A stretch of DNA of 64,000 nt from the NCBI GenBank assembly GCA_020636745.1, contig JACJXH010000005.1:62001-126000 (forward strand), given 5' to 3'. Numbering within the stretch: the stretch's first letter is position 1; every line of letters starts with the position of its first letter. Below, one piece after another: positions 45,298-55,851 of this stretch. The stretch is from Lentimicrobiaceae bacterium (GTDB lineage: Bacteria; Bacteroidota; Bacteroidia; Bacteroidales; Lentimicrobiaceae). The translations under genes and the position numbers were made by a program. The notes beneath the pieces were generated by a model. That model worked only from the letters and a program-made list of their open reading frames with translations. It searched no databases and was not told the DNA's origin.

Positions 45298-47571
45298 CTA
45301 ATAGCCTTTGCTTTGCGCATCAATCACGGCAAGGGTAACCATATTTACAATTTCGGAAACGCTGGATCCCAACTGTAGCACGTGAATAGATTTATTCATT
45401 CCCATCAGAATTGGCCCGATAGCCTCGGCACCACCCATTTCCTGCATCAGCTTGTAAGCAATATTACCTGCCGTAAGATAAGGAAATATAAGGGTATTGG
45501 CAGGAGCACCAACCAGTTTCGAAAAAGGAAAATTCTCGCGCAAGAGCTGACTGTTAAGCGCAAAATTGGCCTGCAAATCACCATCAACAATCAAATTGGG
45601 GTGTTCAAGATGTAACTTTTCAACAGCATTTCTAACGAGTAAAGGAATATTTCCTTCAACTGAACCAAAATTAGAATATGAAAGCATGGCAATTCGTGGC
45701 TCAATATTAAATTGTTTTACCACTCTGGCAGTCTGAAGTGTAATCTCAACCAGGGTATCAACATCGGGATTCATATTAACGGTAGTATCAGCGAAGAAGA
45801 AAGGCCCTTTTTTAGTAAGCATAATATACATGCCTGAAACAATATTAGCCCCCTTTTCTTTACCAATAATGCGAAGGGCAGGCCGGATAGTGGCCGGATA
45901 GCTGCTGGTCAGACCAGAAATCATGGCATCAGCCACTCCATTTTCCACCAAACTCGGGCCAAAATAATTGCGGTGAGTCATCATGTCGCAAGCTGCAGCC
46001 ATAGTAAGTCCTCTGCGTTTTCGTTTTTCATAAAACTGAGTCGCATAATGCAGCCGCCGTTCGTTTTCTTCGGGACACTTTGGATCGATAATTTCAACAC
46101 CATCCAGCTCGAGGTCATGCGTTTTGATAAGATCCGTTATAACATCGCGATTTCCAAGAAGTATTGGAACTGCAATACCATCATCAACAGCAATTTCGGC
46201 AGCTTTCAGTATTTTATAGTTTTCAGCTTCGGCAAATACCACCCTTTTCGGATTTTTCTTTGCCCGGGCCTTTATCTGCCTGATTAATGGATTTGACAGT
46301 CCCAACCTTTTTATGAGTTCATCAGAATAGGCTTCCCAATTCTCAATTGGTTTTCTGGCAACCCCCGAATCCATGGCGGCCCTAGCAACCGCCGGAGCTA
46401 TATGCGTAATCAAACGGGGATCGCTGGGCTTCGGAATGATGTATTCTTTTCCGAATTTCAGGTTTGTAACCTGATATGCAACATTAACTTCCTCAGGAAC
46501 AGGCTGCTTGGCAAGATCGGCAAGAGCATGAGCTGCAGCAAGTTTCATTTCTTCATTAATTGCCGAAGCCCTTACGTCAAGGGCCCCTCTGAAAATATAG
46601 GGAAATCCTAAAACATTGTTAACCTGATTGGGAAAATCGGAACGACCAGTACCCATAATAATATCAGGACGCGTTGCAACAGCCAAATCATAAGAAATTT
46701 CCGGAACCGGATTGGCCAATGCAAAAACAATGGGATTTTCGTTCATACTAAGCAGCATTTCAGGCGTAACAACGCCGGCCACTGACAAGCCCAAAAACAT
46801 ATCAGCTCCAACCATGGCTTCAGCAAGCGTATTGATATTGCGTTGGGTTATAAACTGCTGTTTGATTGGATTTAAATCTTTTCGGTCTTTATTTAAAACA
46901 CCTTTTGAATCAGCAACCACCAGGTTTTCGGCCTTAACCCCCAGAGAAAGGTATAATCTGGAGCATGAAACAGCTGCTGCTCCTGCTCCGTTTACAACTA
47001 CCTTAATATCTTCAATCTTCTTTCCGTTAATAAGCAGCGCATTCAAAAGCCCTGCCGATGTAATGATGGCAGTCCCATGCTGATCGTCATGCATCACCGG
47101 GATATCGAGCATGGCTTTAAGCCTTTCTTCAATTTCAAAACATTCAGGGGCTTTGATGTCCTCCAAATTAATTCCTCCGAAAGTAGGAGCAATAGCTTTG
47201 ACAGTATTGATAACTCCCTCCACAGATTTATCATTGATTTCAATATCAAAAACATCAATATCAGCAAATATTTTAAAGAGCAGCCCTTTGCCTTCCATTA
47301 CAGGTTTACCAGCTTCAGGGCCAATATCACCCAACCCAAGCACTGCAGTTCCGTTAGATATAACGGCAACAAGATTTCCTTTGGCGGTGTATTTATAAAC
47401 ATCGTCAGGATTATTTTTTATCTCAAGGCAAGGCTCGGCAACACCCGGGCTGTATGCCAAAGACAAATCATATTGAGATTGGTGGGGTTTGGTAGGTATA
47501 ACTTCAATTTTTCCCGGTCTGCCATCGGCATGATAGGCCAGTGCGTTTTTACGGCTTAAAGGAATCTTCAT
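45298..47571 (-). CDS. maeB: Malic enzyme with C-terminal phosphotransacetylase domain
   Basis: Oxidative decarboxylation of malate to pyruvate, usually NADP-dependent. The 757 residues are the MaeB architecture: malic N domain (about 15-150; [32 protein letters not shown]), malic NAD-binding domain (about 160-400; [31 protein letters not shown]) and a C-terminal phosphate acetyl/butyryltransferase-like domain (about 430-755; [39 protein letters not shown]). In E. coli MaeB the PTA-like part is not catalytic and binds acetyl-CoA as regulator; the same is likely here. Divergent from ruvA, with a 270-nt gap. Confidence 0.95.
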   Translation of the reverse strand: MKIPLSRKNALAYHADGRPGKIEVIPTKPHQSQYDLSLAYSPGVAEPCLEIKNNPDDVYKYTAKGNLVAVISNGTAVLGLGDIGPEAGKPVMEGKGLLFKIFADIDVFDIEINDKSVEGVINTVKAIAPTFGGINLEDIKAPECFEIEERLKAMLDIPVMHDDQHGTAIITSAGLLNALLINGKKIEDIKVVVNGAGAAAVSCSRLYLSLGVKAENLVVADSKGVLNKDRKDLNPIKQQFITQRNINTLAEAMVGADMFLGLSVAGVVTPEMLLSMNENPIVFALANPVPEISYDLAVATRPDIIMGTGRSDFPNQVNNVLGFPYIFRGALDVRASAINEEMKLAAAHALADLAKQPVPEEVNVAYQVTNLKFGKEYIIPKPSDPRLITHIAPAVARAAMDSGVARKPIENWEAYSDELIKRLGLSNPLIRQIKARAKKNPKRVVFAEAENYKILKAAEIAVDDGIAVPILLGNRDVITDLIKTHDLELDGVEIIDPKCPEENERRLHYATQFYEKRKRRGLTMAAACDMMTHRNYFGPSLVENGVADAMISGLTSSYPATIRPALRIIGKEKGANIVSGMYIMLTKKGPFFFADTTVNMNPDVDTLVEITLQTARVVKQFNIEPRIAMLSYSNFGSVEGNIPLLVRNAVEKLHLEHPNLIVDGDLQANFALNSQLLRENFPFSKLVGAPANTLIFPYLTAGNIAYKLMQEMGGAEAIGPILMGMNKSIHVLQLGSSVSEIVNMVTLAVIDAQSKGY

Positions 47572-47783
47572 ATAATACAGGTTTTGAGATTTGTTTATTA
47601 AAACAAATAATCATGATGAGATCTTACAAATTTAATCAACCCATAGACCAAAGCATAATAAAATGGCTACAAAATCCTTTCAAAATTCAATTTAGAGCTA
47701 TTCCAGATAATGTCCGGCTCAGAAAGGCAGGCATTACAGCCACACCATAATTTTTATATAAAAACCCAACATTAAAACAATAA

Positions 47784-47815
47784 TTGGCAGGGTTAAACAA
47801 TTATCCCTATTTTTG
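47784..47815 (+). promoter_or_regulatory. Promoter of ruvA
   Basis: TTG (47784-47786), 21 nt, TATTTTTG (47808-47815), about 20 nt of leader before ATG 47842. Confidence 0.65.
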
Positions 47816-47841
47816 TCGGTTAACAGGATATAAACTTCGCT

Positions 47842-48426
47842 ATGTACGCTTTTATTGAAGGAAAAATCAGCGAAATCAGTCCCGCATCCGTAGTCATTGA
47901 CTGCCATGGGGTGGGTTATGATATATCTATATCTGTAAACACTTTTTCGCAAATAAAGGAGATGACCAGCTGCCGGCTGTTAACTCATTTGGCTGTGCGC
48001 GAAGACGCGATGGTGCTTTTTGGCTTTGCAGATGAGAATGAGCGGATACTATTCAGAAACCTGATTTCTGTATCGGGTGTCGGGGCAGGAACTGCACGCC
48101 TTATCTTATCGTCTCTTTCGCCTGATGAGTTAACCGAAGCAATTGTCAGCAGCAAGGTAACGGTTTTGCAAAGAGTAAAAGGTATTGGCGGTAAAACAGC
48201 CCAGCGAATTATCATTGATCTTAAAGACAAGCTTGCCAAAGATGCCGGTTTAAGAGAAATTTTAGGAAGTCCGCACAATACAAAGAAGGAAGAGGCGTTA
48301 TCTGCTTTATCAATGTTAGGCTTTAATAAAACGCTGGCTGAGAAGACCATTGATAAAATTTTGAAAGACGAAAGCGCTTCAATCACAGTTGAACAACTGA
48401 TTAAGAGTGCACTAAAAATATTATAG
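47842..48426 (+). CDS. ruvA: Holliday junction DNA helicase subunit RuvA
   Basis: RuvA tetramers bind four-way junctions and recruit the RuvB motor for branch migration. 194 residues with the three standard parts: N-terminal OB fold (1-65, MYAFIEGKISEISPASVVID), tandem helix-hairpin-helix motifs (about 70-135; LISVSGVGAGTARLILSSL and LQRVKGIGGKTAQRIIIDLK), and a small C-terminal helical domain (about 150-194) that contacts RuvB. ruvB and ruvC are not adjacent. The sprA gene follows after 130 nt, with no terminator between; linked ruvA-sprA order is known in Bacteroidetes genomes to my recollection. Confidence 0.95.
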   Translation: MYAFIEGKISEISPASVVIDCHGVGYDISISVNTFSQIKEMTSCRLLTHLAVREDAMVLFGFADENERILFRNLISVSGVGAGTARLILSSLSPDELTEAIVSSKVTVLQRVKGIGGKTAQRIIIDLKDKLAKDAGLREILGSPHNTKKEEALSALSMLGFNKTLAEKTIDKILKDESASITVEQLIKSALKIL

Positions 48427-48556
48427 GCAATAAACAAAGAGTAACCAGGAAAATGGACATCCTGTAATCAACATTTACAGGCAGACTTCAGGCCGGAAGT
48501 AAAATTCAGATTCTTTGTTATTCATAGTTTTATCACACATTAAACACTGAAGTTCC

Positions 48557-51500
48557 TTGGAGCGCATTGTAAAATATTCATTAAGAGTTTTTGTATTGTT
48601 ATTTGTTGTTTCTATTGCATGGGGCATCCCTGCATCACCTTACAGTCTTAATTACCAAGACCTGAAAGAGAACAACCATACACCACCAGACACCACTTCG
48701 CCAGGGGGTGATTTACGATATCCAATTCCGGCTAATGAACCCGGAGAACCTCAGGTGCCAGAAGATAAAAACAAAATTTTCCTGGGTAATCCTTCAAATT
48801 TCTCGGAAGATTTTATCTACGACCCCACAACCAATACATATAACTATATTCAAAAAGCGGGCGAATTAAGACTAACTTCTCCTACCCCATACAGCCTCGA
48901 AGAGTATAAAAAGCTTGACCTTGACCGCTCTTTGCAAAATTACTGGCGCGACAAAGCTGTTGCATCAGGTGGAGCCAGCCGGACAGGAATCATCCCTCAA
49001 ATACACATCGGTGGAGAAGTTTTCGACCGCATTTTTGGAGGAAACACCATTGACATCCGCCCTCAGGGAAGCGCAGAAGTGACTTTTGGCATTTTATCAA
49101 ACCGACGCGACGATCCGGCTCTTGACATAAGACAAAGACGGACAACCAACTTTGACTTCCAGCAACGCATTCAAATGAGTGTAATGGCTAAAATCGGAGA
49201 TAAAATTGAATTCAATACCAACTACAATACTGAAGCTACTTTTGAATTTGAACAAAAGCTTAAATTAAAATACGAAGGCAAGGAAGATGAAATCATTAAA
49301 CTTATTGAAGCTGGTGATGTAACTTTTCCGCTTAACAGCACCCTGATTACTGGCAGTCAAAGCCTTTTCGGCCTGAAAACCCAGCTCCAGTTTGGCCGTG
49401 CAACCGTTACAGGTGTTTTTTCACAGCAGAAAAGTGAAACCTCAACCATAACCGTGCAGGGAGGAGCCCAAACCAGCAAGTTTAGCCTCAAAGCACTTGA
49501 CTATGAAGAAAACAAACACTTTTTCCTGTCGCAATACTTTGCTGACAACTACGACAATGCACTAAGCACACTTCCAATCGTTAATTCAAATATTAACATT
49601 ACCAAAATTGAAGTTTGGCTTACCAATATAGGCCCTGCCGTAACTGACAACAGAAATATTGTTGCCTTTATGGATTTGGCCGAACGCAACCCATACAATC
49701 ATACTATCTTATCAAACCCCGGACCTGCATACCCCAGTAACAGTTCAAACGATCTGCTGACAAAATTTGACACAACCATTATCCGAAATATCAACCGGGT
49801 TACCGATTACCTCACAGGCTCTCCATTTGGATACGTTTCAGGCCTTGATTTCGATAAAGTTGAAAACGCCCGCAAACTTAACAGCAGCGAATACAGTTTC
49901 AACTCAAAATTAGGATTTATCTCGCTGAATTCGACGATAAACCCTGATCAGGTTTTGGCTGTTGCTTACCAGTACACTGTAATTGGTGATGACAAAATAT
50001 ACCAGGTGGGTGAATTTTCTGATGAAGGAATTACGCCTCCATCCTGCCTGATGGTAAAATTACTTAAAAGTTCAGCACTGAACACCAAGGTTCCGTTATG
50101 GAATCTGATGATGAAAAATGTATATAACATCGGGGCATTTCAACTTAACCGTGAAGATTTTATCCTGAACATTCTTTACTCTGGGAACGAAAATACTGTA
50201 CCTACAGGCTATTTCACTGAAGGGCCTGAGGGTGTGAAAGGTATTCCGCTTATCCGGGTTTTCAATTTCGACAATCTGGACCCACAATCAAACCCGCCTC
50301 ATGACGGTATGTTTGACTTTCTTGACAATGCAGCCCGGCAGGGAGGTACAATTCAATCATCAAACGGGCGAGTCTTTTTCACTATCAGAGAGCCATTTGG
50401 CAGTTACTTGCGTCAAAAGCTCAATGACCAGCAACTTGCCAACAAATATTGCTACGATTCACTCTACACCCTTACCAAAAGCGGTGCACAGCAATATCCC
50501 GACAAAAACCGCTATATTCTTGAAGGTCAATATAAATCATCGTCCGGATCAGAAATCTCTCTCAACGCACTCAATGTTCCACAGGGTTCGGTCAGAGTTA
50601 CTGCCGGAGGCATTCCTTTGAACGAAAATGTGGATTATACCGTCGATTATACACTAGGACGTGTAAAAATTATTAACGAAGGAATCCTGAATTCGGGCAC
50701 TCCTGTGAGTATTTCGCTCGAAAACAATGCCAGTTTCAACCTGCAAACCCAAACTTTAATGGGGATGCATGTTGATTACAAAGTGAACAAAGATTTTCTT
50801 ATTGGCGCGACCCTCCTGAATTTGCATGAACGACCATTGACTCAAAAAACCAACTTTGGACAAGAGCCAATTTCCAATACCATGTGGGGAATGGATTTCA
50901 GTTATCAGACTGAATCCATGTTATTGACAAAGCTGATTGACAAGCTGCCATTCTATAGTACCAAAGCCCCCTCACGTATCCAGGTAAATGGAGAATTTGC
51001 ACATTTTATTCCTGGTCACTCAAAAGCAGTAGGCAAAACCGGAACCTCCTACATTGACGATTTTGAAGGAGCCAAATCTACCATTGACCTGAAAAATGTG
51101 GGCACATGGTTTTTAGCCAGCACACCTCAAGGACAAACTTCACGTGATATGTTTCCTGAAGCTGCTCCGGGCTCTGGCCTGAATTATGGATTTAACCGAT
51201 CAAAACTTGCATGGTATACAATTGATCCACTGTTTTATGACAGAAACAGCAATCTAAGACCCAAAAATATCAGCAAGAATGAGTTGTCACGAAACTCTGT
51301 CAGGCTGGTTCGCGAAACGGAAGTATTTCCGAATGCCGACCCACCCAACGGACAACCCATGAACTTATCGGTACTCAATCTGGCTTTCTTCCCCGAAGAA
51401 AAAGGACCTTATAACTTTGACGTGCTTCCTACAGGGGTTTCTAAAGGACTTTCAGAAAATGGCACGCTCTTATTCCCCAGAACCCGCTGGGGAGGAATTA

Positions 51501-54500
51501 TGCGCAAAATAGAATCTACTGACTTTGAAGCCTCCAATGTTGAATATATAGAATTCTGGATGATGGATCCATTCTCAGAAAATCCGCAACATTCAGGAGG
51601 TGACTTGTATTTCAATCTGGGCGATATTTCAGAGGACATTCTGCGCGACGGACGGAAAAGCTATGAAAACGGGCTGCCTACCTCAGCTGAAGTAAAAAAT
51701 GTAGACACAACAATCTGGGGACGGGTTCCTACCCTGCAGGCACTTGTAAATTCATTTGACAACGACATTGCTGCAAGACCTTTTCAGGATGTAGGATATG
51801 ACGGTTTACGTGATGATGACGAACGGACATTTTTCGAAAGCAACTATCTGAGCCTGATCGCCAACCAATATGGTACAGCTTCCGAGGCCTATTTAAACGC
51901 TTTTAACGACCCCGCCAATGACAATTACCACTTTTTCCGTGGTGCAGATTATGATGCAGATCCAAAATACAGCAGTGTAACTGAAAGGTACAAAATGTAT
52001 AATGGAGTAGAAGGCAACTCACCAGCCTCCGAACAATCTGCCGAGCAATTTCAGACACAAGCCACCACACTGCCCAACGTTGAAGATATCAACAAAGACA
52101 ATACGCTTAATGAGCAGGAACGCTACTTCCAGTACAAGGTAAGGCTAAGCCCCGACCACATGAATGTTGGCGAAAATTACATCACCGACGTGTATGAAGC
52201 AGTTGATATTCCTCTTGAAAACGGCACTAAAGGCAATGTAAAATGGTATCAGTTTAAAGTTCCGGTTCAAAGCCCCGACCTGGTTGTGGGAAATATTCAG
52301 GACTTTAAAAGCATCAGGTTTATGCGTATGTTCCTGAAGAATTTCGACGAATCCGTTGTCTTGCGTTTTGCAACACTCGAGCTCGTTAGAGGGGAATGGC
52401 GTAAATATTACAGCAATCTGCTGCAACCCGGCGAATATATTCCCGATCCCAACCAGAGCGAAACCAGCTTCGACATCTCAACTGTTAGTATTGAAGAGAA
52501 TGGAAGCAGGGATCCAATACCTTATGTACTTCCTCCTGACATTGACCGCGAAATTAATGTTGGAACCACCAATTACCAACGACTCAACGAACAGGCTATG
52601 GTGTTAAAAGTTTGCAACCTGCTCGACGGAGATGCCCGGGGAACCTACAAAACCACTGATTTTGACTTCAGGCAGTACAAAAAAATGAAGATGTACATTC
52701 ATGCTGAAAAGTCAATAGCTGAAAAAGAACTGAAAAAAGGCGACTTAACCGTCTTCGTAAGAATTGGCTCTGACTTTACAGAGAACTATTATGAATATGA
52801 GGTCCCGATTGAATTCACGCCCTGGGGAACAACTGCTGTTAATGACAGGTTAATCTGGCCCGATGCCAATCGTATGGAAATAGAGTTGGCCAAACTTGTT
52901 GAAGCCAAGCAAAAACGCAATGACGCGATGGGACAGCCAGGCTCCATGATAACCGTTCTCACTCCTTACGAAGTTTATGATGGTGAAAATAAGATTACGG
53001 TGGTGGGTATGCCCAGCCTGAGTGATGTTAAGGCTTTTCTCATTGGTGTCAGAAACCCTAAAAAACAAATGATTACAGACCTGGATGATGGCTATGAAAA
53101 ATGTGCCGAAATCTGGGTAAATGAGCTGAGATTAACCGATTTTGATGAGAAAAGCGGCTTTGCCGCAACTGCACGTATTGCAGCAAACCTGGCCGATTTA
53201 GGTAATGTTGTTGTTTCGGGCAGCTATTCAACTCCTGGATTCGGGAGCATTGAAAAAAAGGTAAATGAACGGCAGCAGGAAGCCAACAGCCAGTTTGATG
53301 TGGCTACCAATATTCAGCTGGGTAAATTCTTCCCTGAAAAAAGTGGAATTAAGATACCCATGCATATCGACTATTCCGAAATGCGGCTTACACCCAAATA
53401 CAATCCCCTCGATCCTGACATTCTATACTCCAGCCTGATTTCTGACTTGAATAGTTCGGAAAAAGATTCAATTAGAAACAAGGTCCAGGATATTACCCGG
53501 CGAACCAACGTTAACTTTGTGAATATGCGCAAAGAAAAAGTTGGAGCCAAAGGCAAGCCCAAGGTGTATGATATCTCCAACTTTGACTTCACCTATGCTT
53601 ATTCGCAAATTTATCATCAAAATATTGATATTGAATACGATAGTCGTAAGCAATATAGAGGTGGAATAGGATATAACTACATTAATAACCCTAAACTGGT
53701 TAAACCATTCCAAAAGGTGAAGTTCCTTCAGAACAAATCATTGGCATTGATCAAAGATTTTAACTTCTACTATTTGCCCAAGATGTTCTCTTTCCGAACC
53801 GACATGAATCGCCAATACAGCGAACGTTTGCTCAGAAATAAGAGTGACGCACTTGTGATCATTGAACCTACATACATCAAAAGCTGGGACTGGAATAGAA
53901 TCTTTGATTTCAAATTTGACCTTTCACAATCACTTAAACTCGAATATCAGGCCAATGCCAATGCATACGTGCAGGAGCCTCCCGGCCGAATAGACCGAAA
54001 CGCTGATGATTACAAAATGAGGCGTGATTCTATTTGGGATGAGATTATGAACTTTGGGACAATGAACAGATTCACCCAAAACATGAGTCTCAACTACACG
54101 GTGCCTATCAATAAGATTCCTATTTTAAACTGGGTTAACCTTAGCACCCGCTATGCAAGCACTTTCCGTTGGGAAGCATCTCCCCGCTCAATTCAGAGCA
54201 TCATGGGAAATACAATTGAAAATTCCAATACCATTAATATTAATGGAAATGCAAGGCTGACCAATTTGTACAATAAAGTAGGGTTCCTCAAAAAAATCGG
54301 ACAAAAGGCCCGACCGACGCCTGGTCGACCCGGCCCCGGAGGTCGTCAGCCAGCAAACAAAAACAAACAAGACAATCCTGACGAAACACTTGCTGCTGAC
54401 TCAACTGCTAAAAAAGGTCCGAATATAGCCAAATTGCTTGGCACAGGTCTGGTAAAACTGGTTATCGGATTCAAAGATGTTCAGTTAAATTACACTGAAT

Positions 54501-55798
54501 CTAACGGAACCTTATTGCCGGGATTTATGCCCAAACCCGATATCCTGGGAAGCCGTTTGAGCGACATGGCCCCGGGTTTTGGATTTGCTTTTGGCGGGCA
54601 GGCTGATATAAGGGATGATGCTGTAAGCAAAGGATGGCTTTCTACAGATACCTTGCTTAACAATGCTTATATCCTCAGAATGACCAAAAATTTAACTGCA
54701 AGGGCGACTTATGAACCATTTGCCGACTTCAGACTTGAATTTACAGCCGACAGAACGGAATCGTTCGGACATCAGGAATATTTTAAAGCCAATGCATCCG
54801 GCACTTTTTCGTCATCATCACCACAAGACAGAGGTTCATTCAGCACATCAATCATCTCACTCAGAACCGCATTCAGAAAAGACGGGACAGATAATATTTC
54901 TCAGACTTTCGAGGAATTTAAGGAAAACAGAAGAGTAATTTCTGCCAGGCTTGGTGCTGAAAGTCCATTCTCTAACGGAGTCGACAGTGCTGGTTATAAT
55001 ATCGGATATGGTGCCGGCTCTCAGGAAGTACTTATCCCTGCCTTCATTGCAGCCTACACTGGCAGTGATCCCAAAAAAGTTTCATTATCAGCATTTCCAA
55101 AAATCCCTATACCAAACTGGAGATTTACCTATAACGGGCTTTCAAAACTTGAATTTCTGAAAAAATACTTTAAACAGGTAAATATAGCACATGGTTACCG
55201 TTCAACTTATGCTGTTGGAAGTTATATCTCCAACATCGATTATATTGAAGAAAACGGATTTGCTACAACTTTTGACTTCTCAGGTAATTTCATCCCTAAA
55301 AACAGGATTGAAGTTATTACTCTCACTGAGCAGTTTAGTCCTCTCTTTGGATTAGACATGACCTGGAATAATAGTTTGCTTTCAAAGTTTGAATACAAAA
55401 AGTCGCGAAATCTTTCATTGAGCTTTGTAAACAATCAGCTCACAGAAGTTTCAAGCAATGAAATTGTTATCGGACTGGGTTATAGATTTAAGGATGTAAA
55501 GCTGAATTTATCATCGGGAGGAAGAAAACAGCAGCTCAAGAGTGATTTGAACGTGAAGATGGATTTATCCATACGCGACAATAAAACTGTACTGCGCAGG
55601 CTTGATGAGGCAATCAATCAGATTTCAACAGGCAACCGGATGGTCTCTATCAATACTTCGGCTGATTATGTAATAAACCAACGGTTTAACGTAAGGCTGT
55701 TTTTCGACAAGACCATTACAAATCCTTTTGTATCTTCTCAATTCAAAAACTCTACAACGAATGCAGGTGTCAGTTTAAGATTTACACTTGCTCAATAA
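48557..55798 (+). CDS. sprA: SprA, outer-membrane translocon of the type IX secretion system
   Basis: A 2413-residue giant beta-barrel protein that forms the T9SS conduit through the outer membrane (36-strand barrel in Flavobacterium johnsoniae) and is needed for gliding in gliding species. Signal peptide about 1-30 (RIVKYSLRVFVLLFVV...); length is in the usual range of about 2300-2500. Recognisable family segments include RPQGSAEVTFGILSNRRDDP, FNTNYNTEATFEFEQKLKL, SYIDDFEGAKSTIDL and VWVNELRLTDFDEKSGFAA, and the chain ends in amphipathic strands (GVSLRFTLAQ). A proline/glycine/asparagine-rich stretch (about 1916-1945) is a probable disordered loop. No ATG start exists: an in-frame TGA at 48548 leaves TTG 48557 (or the ATT at 48566) as the start. 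The other T9SS core genes are not beside it, as is usual. Confidence 0.95.
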   Translation: MERIVKYSLRVFVLLFVVSIAWGIPASPYSLNYQDLKENNHTPPDTTSPGGDLRYPIPANEPGEPQVPEDKNKIFLGNPSNFSEDFIYDPTTNTYNYIQKAGELRLTSPTPYSLEEYKKLDLDRSLQNYWRDKAVASGGASRTGIIPQIHIGGEVFDRIFGGNTIDIRPQGSAEVTFGILSNRRDDPALDIRQRRTTNFDFQQRIQMSVMAKIGDKIEFNTNYNTEATFEFEQKLKLKYEGKEDEIIKLIEAGDVTFPLNSTLITGSQSLFGLKTQLQFGRATVTGVFSQQKSETSTITVQGGAQTSKFSLKALDYEENKHFFLSQYFADNYDNALSTLPIVNSNINITKIEVWLTNIGPAVTDNRNIVAFMDLAERNPYNHTILSNPGPAYPSNSSNDLLTKFDTTIIRNINRVTDYLTGSPFGYVSGLDFDKVENARKLNSSEYSFNSKLGFISLNSTINPDQVLAVAYQYTVIGDDKIYQVGEFSDEGITPPSCLMVKLLKSSALNTKVPLWNLMMKNVYNIGAFQLNREDFILNILYSGNENTVPTGYFTEGPEGVKGIPLIRVFNFDNLDPQSNPPHDGMFDFLDNAARQGGTIQSSNGRVFFTIREPFGSYLRQKLNDQQLANKYCYDSLYTLTKSGAQQYPDKNRYILEGQYKSSSGSEISLNALNVPQGSVRVTAGGIPLNENVDYTVDYTLGRVKIINEGILNSGTPVSISLENNASFNLQTQTLMGMHVDYKVNKDFLIGATLLNLHERPLTQKTNFGQEPISNTMWGMDFSYQTESMLLTKLIDKLPFYSTKAPSRIQVNGEFAHFIPGHSKAVGKTGTSYIDDFEGAKSTIDLKNVGTWFLASTPQGQTSRDMFPEAAPGSGLNYGFNRSKLAWYTIDPLFYDRNSNLRPKNISKNELSRNSVRLVRETEVFPNADPPNGQPMNLSVLNLAFFPEEKGPYNFDVLPTGVSKGLSENGTLLFPRTRWGGIMRKIESTDFEASNVEYIEFWMMDPFSENPQHSGGDLYFNLGDISEDILRDGRKSYENGLPTSAEVKNVDTTIWGRVPTLQALVNSFDNDIAARPFQDVGYDGLRDDDERTFFESNYLSLIANQYGTASEAYLNAFNDPANDNYHFFRGADYDADPKYSSVTERYKMYNGVEGNSPASEQSAEQFQTQATTLPNVEDINKDNTLNEQERYFQYKVRLSPDHMNVGENYITDVYEAVDIPLENGTKGNVKWYQFKVPVQSPDLVVGNIQDFKSIRFMRMFLKNFDESVVLRFATLELVRGEWRKYYSNLLQPGEYIPDPNQSETSFDISTVSIEENGSRDPIPYVLPPDIDREINVGTTNYQRLNEQAMVLKVCNLLDGDARGTYKTTDFDFRQYKKMKMYIHAEKSIAEKELKKGDLTVFVRIGSDFTENYYEYEVPIEFTPWGTTAVNDRLIWPDANRMEIELAKLVEAKQKRNDAMGQPGSMITVLTPYEVYDGENKITVVGMPSLSDVKAFLIGVRNPKKQMITDLDDGYEKCAEIWVNELRLTDFDEKSGFAATARIAANLADLGNVVVSGSYSTPGFGSIEKKVNERQQEANSQFDVATNIQLGKFFPEKSGIKIPMHIDYSEMRLTPKYNPLDPDILYSSLISDLNSSEKDSIRNKVQDITRRTNVNFVNMRKEKVGAKGKPKVYDISNFDFTYAYSQIYHQNIDIEYDSRKQYRGGIGYNYINNPKLVKPFQKVKFLQNKSLALIKDFNFYYLPKMFSFRTDMNRQYSERLLRNKSDALVIIEPTYIKSWDWNRIFDFKFDLSQSLKLEYQANANAYVQEPPGRIDRNADDYKMRRDSIWDEIMNFGTMNRFTQNMSLNYTVPINKIPILNWVNLSTRYASTFRWEASPRSIQSIMGNTIENSNTININGNARLTNLYNKVGFLKKIGQKARPTPGRPGPGGRQPANKNKQDNPDETLAADSTAKKGPNIAKLLGTGLVKLVIGFKDVQLNYTESNGTLLPGFMPKPDILGSRLSDMAPGFGFAFGGQADIRDDAVSKGWLSTDTLLNNAYILRMTKNLTARATYEPFADFRLEFTADRTESFGHQEYFKANASGTFSSSSPQDRGSFSTSIISLRTAFRKDGTDNISQTFEEFKENRRVISARLGAESPFSNGVDSAGYNIGYGAGSQEVLIPAFIAAYTGSDPKKVSLSAFPKIPIPNWRFTYNGLSKLEFLKKYFKQVNIAHGYRSTYAVGSYISNIDYIEENGFATTFDFSGNFIPKNRIEVITLTEQFSPLFGLDMTWNNSLLSKFEYKKSRNLSLSFVNNQLTEVSSNEIVIGLGYRFKDVKLNLSSGGRKQQLKSDLNVKMDLSIRDNKTVLRRLDEAINQISTGNRMVSINTSADYVINQRFNVRLFFDKTITNPFVSSQFKNSTTNAGVSLRFTLAQ

Positions 55799-55816
55799 AC
55801 AGATACAGCATTGAAT

Positions 55817-55851
55817 AAAAAGACCATCAACCTGAACGATGGTCTTTTTTT
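55817..55851. terminator. sprA/parA terminator, overlapping the parA coding end
   Basis: Stem AAAAAGACCATC / GATGGTCTTTTT with an eight-base loop and T-tract, 18 nt after the sprA stop. On the minus strand the stem also encodes the last residues of ParA (KKDHRSG and stop), so the two convergent genes share it. Confidence 0.85.

Noticed and set aside
47077..47559. 160-codon open frame antisense to the malic enzyme
   Set aside because: Shadow of a conserved coding region; no start signal or recognisable domain.
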